A stretch of 64,000 bases of DNA. It comes from Agrococcus terreus (GTDB taxonomy: Bacteria > Actinomycetota > Actinomycetes > Actinomycetales > Microbacteriaceae). The stretch spans positions 248,001 through 312,000 of the forward strand of contig NZ_BMLM01000002.1 of NCBI RefSeq assembly GCF_014645235.1, written 5' to 3'. This document shows positions 36,175-45,281 of this stretch, piece by piece (positions within the stretch are counted from its first letter, which is position 1; every line of letters starts with the position of its first letter). A model generated the notes under the pieces. It saw only the letters and a program-made list of their open reading frames with translations, searched no databases and was not told the DNA's origin. Made by a program: the position numbers and the translations under genes.

Positions 36175-37287
36175 CTACAGCGCGTCGGTGTTGCCGCTGC
36201 GGCGCACCGCGTCGACGACCTGCTTCACGCGCTGCGCGTTCGCGGTCGTCGTGACGAGCAGCGCGTCCGGCGTGTCGACGACGACGACGTCGCGGATCCC
36301 GACCACCGAGACGATGCGCTTCGACTGCGAGACGACGATGCCGGAGGCGGAGTCGGCGAGCACGGTGCCCTGGTCGCCGAGGATCGCGAGCCGGCCGCGG
36401 CGGCCGCCGTTGTGGAGCTTCGCGACGGCCGAGAAGTCGCCGACGTCGTCCCAGTCGAAGTCGCCCGGCACGACGACGAGCCGGCCCCGCGCGGCGGCGG
36501 GCTCGGCGATCGCGTAGTCGATCGCGATCTTCTTCAGCTGCGGCCAGATGCGGTCGACCGCGGGCCCGCGGCGGGCGGGCTCGTCCCACGCCTCGGCGAG
36601 CTCCTCGATCTGCGCGGCGAGCTCGGGCTCGCCCTTCGCGAGCTCCTCGAGCAGCACGTCGGCGCGCGCGATGAACATGCCCGCGTTCCACAGGTGGTCG
36701 CCGCCCTCGACGTACTCCCGCGCGACCTGCGCGGAGGGCTTCTCGACGAACGCGCGCACGACGGCCGCGCGCGGCGCGCCCTCGACGCCCGCGGGCTCGC
36801 CCGCGTGGATGTAGCCGAAGCCGATCGCCGGCTCGGTGGGCGTGATGCCGATCGTCGCGATCGCGCCGGCGCGCGCCGCGGCGACGGCCTCCGCGACCAC
36901 GCGGCGGAAGGCGCGCTCGTCGTCGATGACGTGGTCGGCGGCGAAGGAGCCGACGATCACGTCGGGCTCGCGGCGGCGGAGGATGGCGGCGGCCAGGGCG
37001 ATCGCGACGGTCGAGTCGCGGGGGTCTGCCTCGAGCACGATGTCGGCGTCGTCGAGCTCGGGGATCTGCGCCTCGACGGCGGCTCGATGCGCCCGGCCTG
37101 TGACGATCATCGTGCGACCTGGGCCCGTCAGCGGCACGAGCCGCTCGTAGGTCGCGCGCAGCAGCGTCTTGCCCGAGCCCGTGAGGTCGTGGAGGAACTT
37201 CGGCGCGTCGGCGCGCGAGAGCGGCCACAGCCGCGAGCCGACGCCGCCGGCCGGGATGATGCTGACGAAGTCGTCGATGGTGGTCAC
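36175..37287 (-). CDS. manC: Mannose-1-phosphate guanylyltransferase
   Basis: A 370-residue nucleotidyltransferase that makes GDP-mannose from Man-1-P and GTP. The N-terminus has the nucleotide loop PAGGVGSRLWPLSR, then KFLHDLTGSGKTLL, and FVEKPSAQVAREYV and DFDWDDVGDF further on. There is no fused phosphomannose isomerase domain. GDP-mannose feeds mannolipids and glycoproteins in actinobacteria. The GTG start at 37287 has TAGGCT 7 bases upstream. It is divergent from a mannosyltransferase-like gene that could use its product. Confidence 0.94.
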   Translation of the reverse strand: MTTIDDFVSIIPAGGVGSRLWPLSRADAPKFLHDLTGSGKTLLRATYERLVPLTGPGRTMIVTGRAHRAAVEAQIPELDDADIVLEADPRDSTVAIALAAAILRRREPDVIVGSFAADHVIDDERAFRRVVAEAVAAARAGAIATIGITPTEPAIGFGYIHAGEPAGVEGAPRAAVVRAFVEKPSAQVAREYVEGGDHLWNAGMFIARADVLLEELAKGEPELAAQIEELAEAWDEPARRGPAVDRIWPQLKKIAIDYAIAEPAAARGRLVVVPGDFDWDDVGDFSAVAKLHNGGRRGRLAILGDQGTVLADSASGIVVSQSKRIVSVVGIRDVVVVDTPDALLVTTTANAQRVKQVVDAVRRSGNTDAL

Positions 37288-37294
37288 GCGGCCG

Positions 37295-37300
37295 AGCCTA
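37295..37300 (-). promoter_or_regulatory. -10 box, manC
   Basis: TAGGCT on the minus strand, 7 bases before the GTG start. Confidence 0.5.
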
Positions 37301-37415
37301 CCGACGAGCCGGGCAGCACCGGCCGCCGCCGATCGGGGCGCGGCGCCCAGCGCTTCCCCACGGGATGTTCACGGCGCGTTCACCGCCCGCTCCCGCTCGC
37401 GACGCGACGCGGACG

Positions 37416-37421
37416 TAGCGT
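37416..37421 (+). promoter_or_regulatory. -10 box, GT4 glycosyltransferase gene
   Basis: TAGCGT, exactly 6 bases before the GTG at 37428. Confidence 0.55.
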
Positions 37422-37427
37422 CGGAGC

Positions 37428-38579
37428 GTGCGCATCGAGAGGGTGGCGATCGTCACCGAGAGCTTCCTGCCCACCGTCAACGGGGTCACCACCTCCGTCT
37501 GCCGCGTGCTCGACCACCTCGTCGAGACCGGCCGCGAGGCCATCGTCATCACGCCGCGCTGCGGCGCCCCGGTGCACTACCGGGGCGTGCCCGTGCACGA
37601 GGTGCCCTCCTTCGCCTACCGCCAGTTCCCCGTCGGGCTGCCGAGCCCGCAGGTCGCGACGCTGCTCGCGCGCTTCCAGCCCGACGTGCTGCACGCGGCG
37701 AGCCCCTTCATGCTCGGCGGCCAGGCGATCGCCGAGGCGTCGCGGATCGGGCTGCCGAGCGTCGCGATCTACCAGACCGACGTCGCGGGCTTCGCGCGCC
37801 GCAACCGGATGGGCGCCGGCGCCGCGTTCGCCTGGCAGGTCATCCGCGCCATCCACAACGCCGCCGACCGCACGCTCGCGCCGTCGTCGGCCGCGATCGC
37901 CGACCTCGAGGGCGCGGGCGTCAGGCGCGTGCACCGGTGGGCGCGCGGCGTCGACCTCGACGGCTTCCACCCCGACAACCGGCTCGGCCGCGCCGCCGCT
38001 GGCCTGCGGCGGCAGCTCGCGCCCGACGGCGAGACGATCGTCGGCTACGTCGGCCGCGTCGCGCCCGAGAAGGGGCTCGAGCGCCTGCGGGCCCTCGAGG
38101 GGCTCCCCGGCATCCGGGTCGCGATCGTCGGCGACGGCCCCGCGATGGCCGACGTGCGCCGCCAGCTCGCGCCGCTGCGGCCGATCATGCTCGGGCAGCG
38201 CTCCGGCGGCGCGCTGCGCGCCGCCTACGCCGCGATGGACGTGTTCGTGCACACGGGCGCCGAGGAGACGTTCGGCCAGACGCTGCAGGAGGCGGCGGCG
38301 AGCGGGCTGCCGGTCGTCGCGCCGCGCGCCGGCGGACCCATCGACCTCGTCGACCACGGCAGCACCGGCTTCCTCTTCTCCCCCGACGACGCCCCGGAGC
38401 TGCGGCAGGCCGTCGCGCTGCTCGCAGCCGACCCCGGCATGCGCGCCCGGATGGGCGAGGCGGGCAGGCGGCGCGTGCTCGGCCGCTCCTGGTCGGCGGT
38501 CTCCGAGGACCTCGTGCGCCACTACGAGCGGGCCGCCCGACGCGCGCTGCGCGGCGTGGACGACCTCGTCGACGCCTGA
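37428..38579 (+). CDS. GT4 glycosyltransferase, probably GDP-mannose-dependent
   Basis: A 383-residue GT-B enzyme. The N-terminal Rossmann half begins VAIVTESFLPTVNGVTTSV, a pattern typical of MgtA/PimB-like mannosyltransferases. The C-terminal half has VGYVGRVAPEKGLERL and the donor-binding EETFGQTLQEAAASGLPVVA with the two Glu of an E-x7-E motif. It would act at the cytoplasmic membrane face on lipid acceptors. The adjacent manC gene supports GDP-mannose as donor; the acceptor is unknown. Confidence 0.88.
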   Translation: MRIERVAIVTESFLPTVNGVTTSVCRVLDHLVETGREAIVITPRCGAPVHYRGVPVHEVPSFAYRQFPVGLPSPQVATLLARFQPDVLHAASPFMLGGQAIAEASRIGLPSVAIYQTDVAGFARRNRMGAGAAFAWQVIRAIHNAADRTLAPSSAAIADLEGAGVRRVHRWARGVDLDGFHPDNRLGRAAAGLRRQLAPDGETIVGYVGRVAPEKGLERLRALEGLPGIRVAIVGDGPAMADVRRQLAPLRPIMLGQRSGGALRAAYAAMDVFVHTGAEETFGQTLQEAAASGLPVVAPRAGGPIDLVDHGSTGFLFSPDDAPELRQAVALLAADPGMRARMGEAGRRRVLGRSWSAVSEDLVRHYERAARRALRGVDDLVDA

Positions 38580-38663
38580 CCCCGAGCCCGTCGACGACCC
38601 CGTCGACACCCGACGTCCGGCCCCGTTCGCGGCGGGCGTCAGGGGCCCGGCGTGTCGCGGGCA

Positions 38664-38669
38664 TAGGAT
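38664..38669 (+). promoter_or_regulatory. -10 box, sdhCDAB operon
   Basis: TAGGAT about 38 bases before the sdhC GTG, giving a short leader with GGAGGG at 38695-38700. Confidence 0.5.
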
Positions 38670-38707
38670 GGAGCCACTCAACCCGGCTACCGATGGAGGG
38701 ATTGCGC

Positions 38708-39145
38708 GTGTCCGACACGACCAGCAGCCTCACCCTCCCCGACCCGGCCCCCAAGCGCGAGCGGATCGGCGGAACGCTGTACCGCGGCAACGAGGGCATG
38801 TGGTCGTGGGTGCTGCACCGGATCACCGGTGTGGCGATCTACTTCTTCCTGCTGGTGCACGTGCTCGACACGTCCCTCATCAGGGTCTCCCCGGAGGCGT
38901 ACAACACGGTCATCGCGGCGTACAAGAACCCCATCATGGGCCTCGGCGAGGTCGGCCTCGTGGCCGCCGTCGTGCTCCACGCCCTCAACGGCCTGCGCAT
39001 CATCCTCGTCGACACGTGGTCGTGGGCGACGAAGCACCAGCGCCTGCTGTTCTGGATCGTGGTGGGCGTCGCCGTCGTGCTGATGGCCTACTTCACGCCG
39101 ACGCACCTCATCAACGTCTTCTCCCCGATCGAGGAGGGCCACTGA
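38708..39145 (+). CDS. sdhC: Succinate dehydrogenase cytochrome b556 subunit
   Basis: A 145-residue membrane anchor with three hydrophobic segments. The signature is GTLYRGNEGMWSWVLHRITGVAIYFFLL, with His in the second half of the family pattern; HALNGLRIILVD carries the likely haem-ligand His. It binds haem b and quinone with SdhD. The GTG at 38708 is chosen because GGAGGG lies 7 bases before it; an ATG at 38693 would overlap that site. The stop overlaps the sdhD start (TGATG). Confidence 0.93.
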   Translation: MSDTTSSLTLPDPAPKRERIGGTLYRGNEGMWSWVLHRITGVAIYFFLLVHVLDTSLIRVSPEAYNTVIAAYKNPIMGLGEVGLVAAVVLHALNGLRIILVDTWSWATKHQRLLFWIVVGVAVVLMAYFTPTHLINVFSPIEEGH

Positions 39146-39603
39146 TGACCGCGACGATCGAGAACCCGAACTACCGGTACCCGGCCCGCTCGAAGGGCCG
39201 CCGCGGCCCCAACCTCGAGAAGGCCGGCTGGATCTTCATGCGCGCCTCCGGCGTCGTGCTGATCGTGCTGATCTTCGGCCACCTGGCCTACAACCTGCTC
39301 TGGACGCCCGGCGGCATCCACGCCATCGACTTCGGCTTCGTCGGCGGCAAGCTCGCCCAGCCGTTCTGGCAGTGGTGGGACGTGCTGATGCTGTGGCTGG
39401 CGATCCTGCACGGCTCGAACGGCATGCGCACGATCGTGAACGACTACGTGCACCAGCCGCGCCTGCGCACGATCGCGCTCGGCGCGATCGCCGCCGCGGC
39501 AGCGATCCTCATCATCCTCGGCACGCTCATCACGTTCACGTTCGACCCGTGCCCCGCAGGCGCCGACGCCGCCCTGCTGCCCGAGTTCTGCGCCTCGCGC
39601 TAG
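39145..39603 (+). CDS. sdhD: Succinate dehydrogenase membrane anchor subunit
   Basis: A 152-residue second anchor subunit with three membrane segments. [40 protein letters not shown] (likely haem His) and [15 protein letters not shown] are family features. It is coupled to sdhC by TGATG and is followed 28 bases later by sdhA. Confidence 0.92.
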   Translation: MTATIENPNYRYPARSKGRRGPNLEKAGWIFMRASGVVLIVLIFGHLAYNLLWTPGGIHAIDFGFVGGKLAQPFWQWWDVLMLWLAILHGSNGMRTIVNDYVHQPRLRTIALGAIAAAAAILIILGTLITFTFDPCPAGADAALLPEFCASR

Positions 39604-39631
39604 TCACGACTCCCGGAGACCCACCGCATCC

Positions 39632-41419
39632 ATGGCTGAGACCACGACCGTCACCGACGGCATCCACTACCACCAGCACGACGTCGTCATCGTCGGCGCG
39701 GGCGGCGCCGGCATGCGCGCCGCGATCGAGGCGGCGCCCAAGGCGTCGACCGCGGTCATCACGAAGCTCTACCCCACGCGCTCCCACACGGGCGCGGCGC
39801 AGGGCGGCATGGCCGCCGCGCTCGCGAACGTGGAGGAGGACAGCAACGAGTGGCACACGTACGACACCGTCAAGGGCGGTGACTACCTCACCGACCAGGA
39901 CTCGGCCGAGATCCTGACGCGCGAGGCCATCGACGCGGTCTACGACCTCGAGAACATGGGCCTGCCGTTCAACCGCACGCCCGAGGGCAAGATCGACCAG
40001 CGGCGCTTCGGCGGCCACACGCGCGACCACGGCAAGGCGCCCGTGCGCCGCGCCTGCTACGCGGCCGACCGCACGGGCCACATGATCCTGCAGACGCTGT
40101 ACCAGAACTGCGTCAAGCACGGCGTGGAGTTCTTCAACGAGTTCTACGCGCTCGACCTCGTCATGGCCGAGGTCGACGGCGTGCAGCGCGTCTCGGGCAT
40201 CGTCGCGTACGAGCTCGCGACGGGCGAGATCCACGTCTTCCAGGGCAAGTCGGTCGTGTTCGCGACCGGCGGCTTCGGCAAGATCTTCAAGACCACCTCG
40301 AACGCCCACACCCTCACGGGCGACGGCGTCGGCATCATCTGGCGCAAGGGCCTGCCGCTCGAGGACATGGAGTTCTACCAGTTCCACCCGACGGGCCTCG
40401 CGGGCCTCGGCATCCTCCTCACGGAGGGCGCCCGCGGCGAGGGCGCGATCCTGCGCAACGCCTCCGGCGAGCGCTTCATGGAGCGCTACGCCCCCACCAT
40501 CAAGGACCTCGCGCCGCGCGACATCGTCGCCCGCTCGATGGTGCAGGAGGTCCTCGACGGCCGCGGCGCCGGCCCGAACAAGGACTATGTCTACCTCGAC
40601 ACGACGCATCTCGGCGCCGAGGTGCTCGAGACGAAGCTGCCGGACATCACGGAGTTCGCGCGCACCTACCTGGGCGTCGACCCGGTGACGGAGCGCGTGC
40701 CGGTGTACCCCACGGCGCACTACGCCATGGGCGGCATCCCGACGAACAACGACGCCGAGGTGCTCAGCGACAACGACACCGTCGTGCCGGGCCTCTACGC
40801 GGCCGGCGAGTGCGCGTGCGTCTCGGTGCACGGCGCCAACCGCCTGGGCACGAACTCGCTGCTCGACATCAACGTCTTCGGCAAGCGCGCCGGCAACAAC
40901 GCCGTCGCGTACGCGCTCGGCGCCGACTTCGTGCCGCTCCCCACGGGCGCGGCCGACGGCGTCGTGAAGCTGCTCGCGCAGCTGCGCGAGGGCACGGGCA
41001 CGGAGTCCGTGGCCGAGATCCGCAAGGCGCTGCAGGAGACGATGGACCGGAACGCCCAGGTGTTCCGCACCGAGGAGACGCTGCAGACGGCCCTCGACGA
41101 CATCGCCGCCCTGCGCGAGCGCTACCCGAACGTCCGCATCCACGACCGCGGCCGCCGCTTCAACACCGACCTCCTCGAGGCCGTCGAGCTGGGCTTCCTG
41201 CTCGACCTGGCCGAGGTGCTCGTGGTGTCGGCGATCAACCGCAAGGAGTCGCGCGGCGCGCACATGCGCGACGACTTCCCGAAGCGCGACGACGAGACCT
41301 ACATGCTGCACACCATGGCGTACCGCACGGACGCCGGCGCGGCTGGTGCCCAGGGCATCCGCCTCGACTGGAAGCCCGTGCGCGTCACGCACTACCAGCC
41401 GCAGGAGCGCAAGTACTGA
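39632..41419 (+). CDS. sdhA: Succinate dehydrogenase flavoprotein subunit
   Basis: The 595-residue catalytic subunit, which oxidises succinate to fumarate. It has the FAD dinucleotide fold [18 protein letters not shown], the covalent-FAD His in [15 protein letters not shown] (H52), [35 protein letters not shown] and the [13 protein letters not shown] loop. The C-terminal helical part ([35 protein letters not shown]) is complete. The stop overlaps the sdhB start (TGATG). Confidence 0.98.
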   Translation: MAETTTVTDGIHYHQHDVVIVGAGGAGMRAAIEAAPKASTAVITKLYPTRSHTGAAQGGMAAALANVEEDSNEWHTYDTVKGGDYLTDQDSAEILTREAIDAVYDLENMGLPFNRTPEGKIDQRRFGGHTRDHGKAPVRRACYAADRTGHMILQTLYQNCVKHGVEFFNEFYALDLVMAEVDGVQRVSGIVAYELATGEIHVFQGKSVVFATGGFGKIFKTTSNAHTLTGDGVGIIWRKGLPLEDMEFYQFHPTGLAGLGILLTEGARGEGAILRNASGERFMERYAPTIKDLAPRDIVARSMVQEVLDGRGAGPNKDYVYLDTTHLGAEVLETKLPDITEFARTYLGVDPVTERVPVYPTAHYAMGGIPTNNDAEVLSDNDTVVPGLYAAGECACVSVHGANRLGTNSLLDINVFGKRAGNNAVAYALGADFVPLPTGAADGVVKLLAQLREGTGTESVAEIRKALQETMDRNAQVFRTEETLQTALDDIAALRERYPNVRIHDRGRRFNTDLLEAVELGFLLDLAEVLVVSAINRKESRGAHMRDDFPKRDDETYMLHTMAYRTDAGAAGAQGIRLDWKPVRVTHYQPQERKY

Positions 41420-42360
41420 TGAGCGACGACGAGAAGAAGAACGAGGACAGCAAGGGCTTCGAGGGAGCTGCCGAGACCGGCGACCCCACGGCCCAGGCCG
41501 ACGCCGCCGCCGAGGCGACGACCGCCGACGCGCAGAGCGCGATGAGCTCGAGCGGCACGTCCGCCGAGCCCGCAGGCTCGGCCGCCGAGGCCGCCGACCG
41601 CGACGTCGAGCCGGCTCCCGCCGCCGCGGCGGAGCCGGTCGAGGCGCCGCAGTCGTTCCCTGTGACGGTCATCGTGCGCCGGTACGACCCGGAGGTCGAC
41701 GACGAGCCGCGCTGGGTCGACTACGACGTGCAGATGTACCCGACGGAGCGCATCCTCGACGCCCTGCACCGCATCAAGTGGGAGCAGGACCCGTCGCTGG
41801 CCTTCCGCCGCTCGTGCGCGCACGGCGTGTGCGGCTCGGACGCGATGCGCATCAACGGCAAGAACCGCCTCGCCTGCAAGGCGCTCGTGAAGGACTTCGA
41901 CACGTCGAAGCCCATCTACGTCGAGGCGATCAAGGGCCTGCCGCTCGAGAAGGACCTCATCGTGAACATGGAGCCGTTCTTCGACTCCTTCCGCGAGATC
42001 CAGCCCTTCCTCCAGGCGACGGGCAAGCCCGAGAAGGAGCGCCACCAGACGATCGCGCAGCGCGAGCGCTTCGACGACACGACGAAGTGCATCCTGTGCG
42101 CCGCGTGCACGACCTCGTGCCCGGTGTTCTGGACCGACGGCCAGTACTTCGGCCCGGCGGCGATCGTGAACGCGCACCGCTTCATCTTCGACTCGCGCGA
42201 CGAGGCATCGCAGGTGCGCCTCGACATCCTCAACGACCAGGAGGGCGTGTGGCGCTGCCGCACGACCTTCAACTGCACGGATGCCTGCCCTCGCGGCATC
42301 CAGGTGACCAAGGCCATCGCCGAGGTCAAGCAGGCGATGATGACGGGCGTGAAGCTCTAG
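41419..42360 (+). CDS. sdhB: Succinate dehydrogenase iron-sulfur subunit with long N-terminal extension
   Basis: A 313-residue electron-transfer subunit. From about residue 80 it is a standard SdhB. The 2Fe-2S site is RRSCAHGVCGSDAM plus LACK; the 4Fe-4S and 3Fe-4S sites are CILCAACTTSCPVFW and CRTTFNCTDACPRG. Before that is an unusual acidic, Ala/Glu/Asp/Ser-rich stretch of about 78 residues with no membrane segment, longer than in the SdhB proteins I know. Codon use is normal there and the ATG overlaps the sdhA stop, so the extension is probably translated. An internal ATG (residue 42) is possible but has no clear ribosome-binding site. Confidence 0.96.
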   Translation: MSDDEKKNEDSKGFEGAAETGDPTAQADAAAEATTADAQSAMSSSGTSAEPAGSAAEAADRDVEPAPAAAAEPVEAPQSFPVTVIVRRYDPEVDDEPRWVDYDVQMYPTERILDALHRIKWEQDPSLAFRRSCAHGVCGSDAMRINGKNRLACKALVKDFDTSKPIYVEAIKGLPLEKDLIVNMEPFFDSFREIQPFLQATGKPEKERHQTIAQRERFDDTTKCILCAACTTSCPVFWTDGQYFGPAAIVNAHRFIFDSRDEASQVRLDILNDQEGVWRCRTTFNCTDACPRGIQVTKAIAEVKQAMMTGVKL

Positions 42361-42374
42361 CCCCTCCCCCGCTC

Positions 42375-42405
42375 GACGGCCCGCGCCCCCGTGGCGCGGG
42401 CCGTC
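42375..42405 (+). terminator. Terminator of the sdh operon
   Basis: Perfect 13-bp stem (42375-42387 with 42393-42405, core GACGGCCCGCGCC) with a 5-base loop, 14 bases after the sdhB stop. Confidence 0.8.
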
Positions 42406-42460
42406 GTCGTCCGTGCTGGATCGGCGTCCCGGTTCCCGGCGGGCGCGGAGGTTCGATGTG

Positions 42461-42466
42461 TAGCGT
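42461..42466 (+). promoter_or_regulatory. -10 box, TspO-like gene
   Basis: TAGCGT, exactly 6 bases before the ATG at 42473; leaderless type. Confidence 0.55.
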
Positions 42467-42472
42467 GCCTGC

Positions 42473-43291
42473 ATGACGAACGTGCAGACCCCGGCGTCCC
42501 GCCCGCGGACCCGCGCCGACCGCATCCGACCCTGGGCGGTGCTCGCCGCCATCCCCGTCACGCTCGCGATGGCCGGCATCGGCGGCGGCGCCATCGGCGG
42601 CTTCGAGGTGCAGAACGCCTCGGGCGGCGCGCTCTCGGCCACCGCGACGCCGCTCGCGCCCGCGGGCCCGGCGTTCTCGATCTGGAGCGTCATCTACCTC
42701 GGCCTGCTGCTGTTCGCTGTCTGGCAGGTGCTGCCCTCCAACCGCGGCAACCGGCGCGTGCGCGCCATCGGCTGGCTCGCCGTCGCGTCGCTCGTGCTCA
42801 ACGCGCTGTGGATCATCGCGGCGATCGCCGGGCTGCTGCCGCTGACCGTGGTCATCATCCTGGCCCTGCTGGTCGTCGTCGCCCTCATCGTCGAGATCCT
42901 GCGCCGGCGCCGGCCCGACGGCCCGCTCGAGGCGCTCGTGGTCGACGGCACGTTCGGCCTCTACCTCGGCTGGGTCAGCGTCGCGACGATCGCGAACACC
43001 TCGGCGCTGCTCGCCGACTGGGGCGTGCGACCGGCCGCATGGGAGGTCTGGGCGATCGTCATGCTCGTCGTCGCGGCCCTCGTGGCGGGCGCGATCGCGC
43101 TCCGCACGGGCGGCCGGATCGCGCCCTCGCTCGCGATGACCTGGGGCATCGCGTGGATCGGCGTGGGGCGGCTCACGACCGAGCCCGCCTCGTTCGCGAT
43201 CGGCGTCGCCGCCGCGCTCGTCTGCGTCGCGATCGGCGCGATGACGGTCGCGGCCCGGCTCGGCCGCGGCACGCAGGCGGCGACGCTGTAG
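42473..43291 (+). CDS. Tryptophan-rich sensory protein (TspO/MBR-like)
   Basis: A 272-residue membrane protein with about eight hydrophobic segments and FSIWSVIYLGLLLFAVWQVLP near residue 65, the region conserved in TspO. Classical TspO has about 160 residues and five helices, so this is a longer relative of the kind common in actinobacteria. Tetrapyrrole or sterol binding is known for TspO but cannot be assumed here. Confidence 0.75.
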   Translation: MTNVQTPASRPRTRADRIRPWAVLAAIPVTLAMAGIGGGAIGGFEVQNASGGALSATATPLAPAGPAFSIWSVIYLGLLLFAVWQVLPSNRGNRRVRAIGWLAVASLVLNALWIIAAIAGLLPLTVVIILALLVVVALIVEILRRRRPDGPLEALVVDGTFGLYLGWVSVATIANTSALLADWGVRPAAWEVWAIVMLVVAALVAGAIALRTGGRIAPSLAMTWGIAWIGVGRLTTEPASFAIGVAAALVCVAIGAMTVAARLGRGTQAATL

Positions 43292-43340
43292 GCGCGCGGC
43301 GCCCCTCCCCGCGCTCAGGCGCGTCGGGCAGACTCGCCGC

Positions 43341-45281
43341 ATGACCGACGCGACCATCGCGGCGCTCGATCGGCTCGACGCGCTCCGCGACGCCCTCGAC
43401 GGCGTCGCCCTGCCGCTGTCGATCGCCGGCGCCGACGCGGCACGCGACGCGCGGGCCGCTGCCGTGCGCCAGATCGACGACTACGTGCAACCCCGCCTCG
43501 CGCACCTCGACGCGCCCCTCCTCGCGGTCGTCGGCGGCTCGACCGGGGCCGGCAAGTCGACCGTCGTCAACGCGCTCGTCGGCGTGCCCGTGACGCGCAC
43601 CGGCGTCATCAGGCCCACGACGCGGCAGCCGATCCTGCTCCACTCCCCCGCCGACGCCGCCTGGTTCGCCTCGCAGCGCATCCTGCCCGGCCTCGCCCGC
43701 ACCACGGGCGTCGTGCGGGAGGCGCCCGCGAGCGAGGCGGGCGAGGCGCCCGATGCCGCGCGCATCGGCTCGGTCGTGCTCGTCGCCGACGAGCGCGTGC
43801 CCGCCGGGCTCGCCATCCTCGACGCCCCCGACGTCGACTCCATCGCGGACGAGAACCGCGCGCTCGCCGCGCAGCTGCTCGCCGCCGCCGACCTGTGGCT
43901 GTTCGCCACCACCGCGAACCGCTACGCCGACGCCGTGCCGTGGCGGCTGCTCGACGACGCCGCCGCGCGCGACATCACGGTCGGCGTCGTGCTGAACCGC
44001 GTGCCGCCGGGCGCCGAGGACGAGGTGGAGGCCGACCTGCGGCAGATGCTCGGCGAGCGCGGCCTCGGCGCGGCACCGGTGTTCGTCGTGCCGGAGACCG
44101 CGCTCGACGACCGCGGCATGCTGCCGCCCGGGCGCGTCGCCGGCATCCGCGGCTGGCTCGCCGGCATCGCGGGCGACCGCGCCGAGCGCGCACGGGTCGC
44201 CGGCCGCACGCTCGCGGGCGCCGTCGACCGCCTGGCCGTCACCGCTCGCGCCGTCGCCGACGCCCGCGACGAGCAGCTCGTCACCGCCGCCGACCTCCGC
44301 GGCACCGTCGACGACGCGCACCGGGACGCCGCCGCCCGCATCGCCGACGCGACGAAGGACGGCGCGCTGCTGCGCGGCGAGGTGCTCGCCCGCTGGCAGG
44401 ACTTCGTCGGCACGAGCGACGTGTTCCGCTCGATCGAGTCGTGGTTCTCCCGCGCGCGCGACCGGGTCACCGCCTGGTTCCAGGGGCGCCCCGCCCCCAC
44501 GATCGAGGTCGAGCGCGAGCTCGAGAGCGGCCTGCACGCCGTCATGGTCGACGAGGCCGAGCGCGCCGCAGCCGACGCGTGGCAGCGCATCCGGCACAGC
44601 GCCGTCGGCCGCGAGCTCACCGCCGGCAGCGACCTCTCGCACGCCTCGGCCGACCTCTCCGAGCGCGCGAGCCGCCTCGTGCGCGACTGGCAGCAGGGGC
44701 TCGTCGAGCTCATCTCGGAGCAGGCGGCCGGCAAGCGGACGAAGGCTCGCGTCATGTCGCTCGGCCTCAACGTCATCACGGTCGCGCTCATGGTCGTGGT
44801 GTTCGCCTCGACCGGCGGGCTGACCGGCGGCGAGCTGGCGATCGCGGGCGGCTCGGCCGTGGTCGGCCAGAAGCTGCTCGAGACGATCTTCGGCGAGGAT
44901 GCGGTGCGGCGGCTGGCGGCGCAGGCGCGCGACGACCTCGAGCGGCGCGTCGACGGGCTGCTCGCCGCAGAGGCCGCGCGCTGGGACGCGCTGCTCGCCC
45001 CCGTCGAGGCCGGCATCGGCGGCGACGCCCTGCGCGACGCCGCGAGCGAGCTCGGCGCAGCGATGCGCGCGGTCGAGCACGAGCCATCGGGCGCGTCGCA
45101 CGCCCTCGAGCGCAGCGACCTCGTCGAGGGCGAGGCGATGGAGGACCCGCAGGAGGCCGCGGTGCTGGGCGAGGCCGAGGACGTGCACGAGCTCGACGCG
45201 CATCCGGATGGGGCGCGCGGCGCGGGCGAGGGCGGCGGCGACGAGCGCGGCGTGGACGAGCACGATCGGCGGGCGCCGTGA
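43341..45281 (+). CDS. Dynamin-family GTPase, first of a pair
   Basis: A 646-residue protein with a GTPase domain: P-loop GGSTGAGKSTVVNAL (66-80), switch Thr in RPTTRQP, the DAPDVDS loop (G3) and LNRVPPG (G4-like). A long helical stalk follows with an amphipathic or membrane-contact segment (LGLNVITVALMVVVFASTGG). The last 60 or so residues are acidic and disordered-looking (for example GEAMEDPQEAAVLGEAEDVH). Such pairs in actinobacteria include DynA/DynB of Streptomyces (septation) and IniA/IniC of mycobacteria (membrane repair, drug stress). A weak CAGACT box ends 6 bases before the ATG. It overlaps the next gene (GTGA). Confidence 0.85.
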   Translation: MTDATIAALDRLDALRDALDGVALPLSIAGADAARDARAAAVRQIDDYVQPRLAHLDAPLLAVVGGSTGAGKSTVVNALVGVPVTRTGVIRPTTRQPILLHSPADAAWFASQRILPGLARTTGVVREAPASEAGEAPDAARIGSVVLVADERVPAGLAILDAPDVDSIADENRALAAQLLAAADLWLFATTANRYADAVPWRLLDDAAARDITVGVVLNRVPPGAEDEVEADLRQMLGERGLGAAPVFVVPETALDDRGMLPPGRVAGIRGWLAGIAGDRAERARVAGRTLAGAVDRLAVTARAVADARDEQLVTAADLRGTVDDAHRDAAARIADATKDGALLRGEVLARWQDFVGTSDVFRSIESWFSRARDRVTAWFQGRPAPTIEVERELESGLHAVMVDEAERAAADAWQRIRHSAVGRELTAGSDLSHASADLSERASRLVRDWQQGLVELISEQAAGKRTKARVMSLGLNVITVALMVVVFASTGGLTGGELAIAGGSAVVGQKLLETIFGEDAVRRLAAQARDDLERRVDGLLAAEAARWDALLAPVEAGIGGDALRDAASELGAAMRAVEHEPSGASHALERSDLVEGEAMEDPQEAAVLGEAEDVHELDAHPDGARGAGEGGGDERGVDEHDRRAP

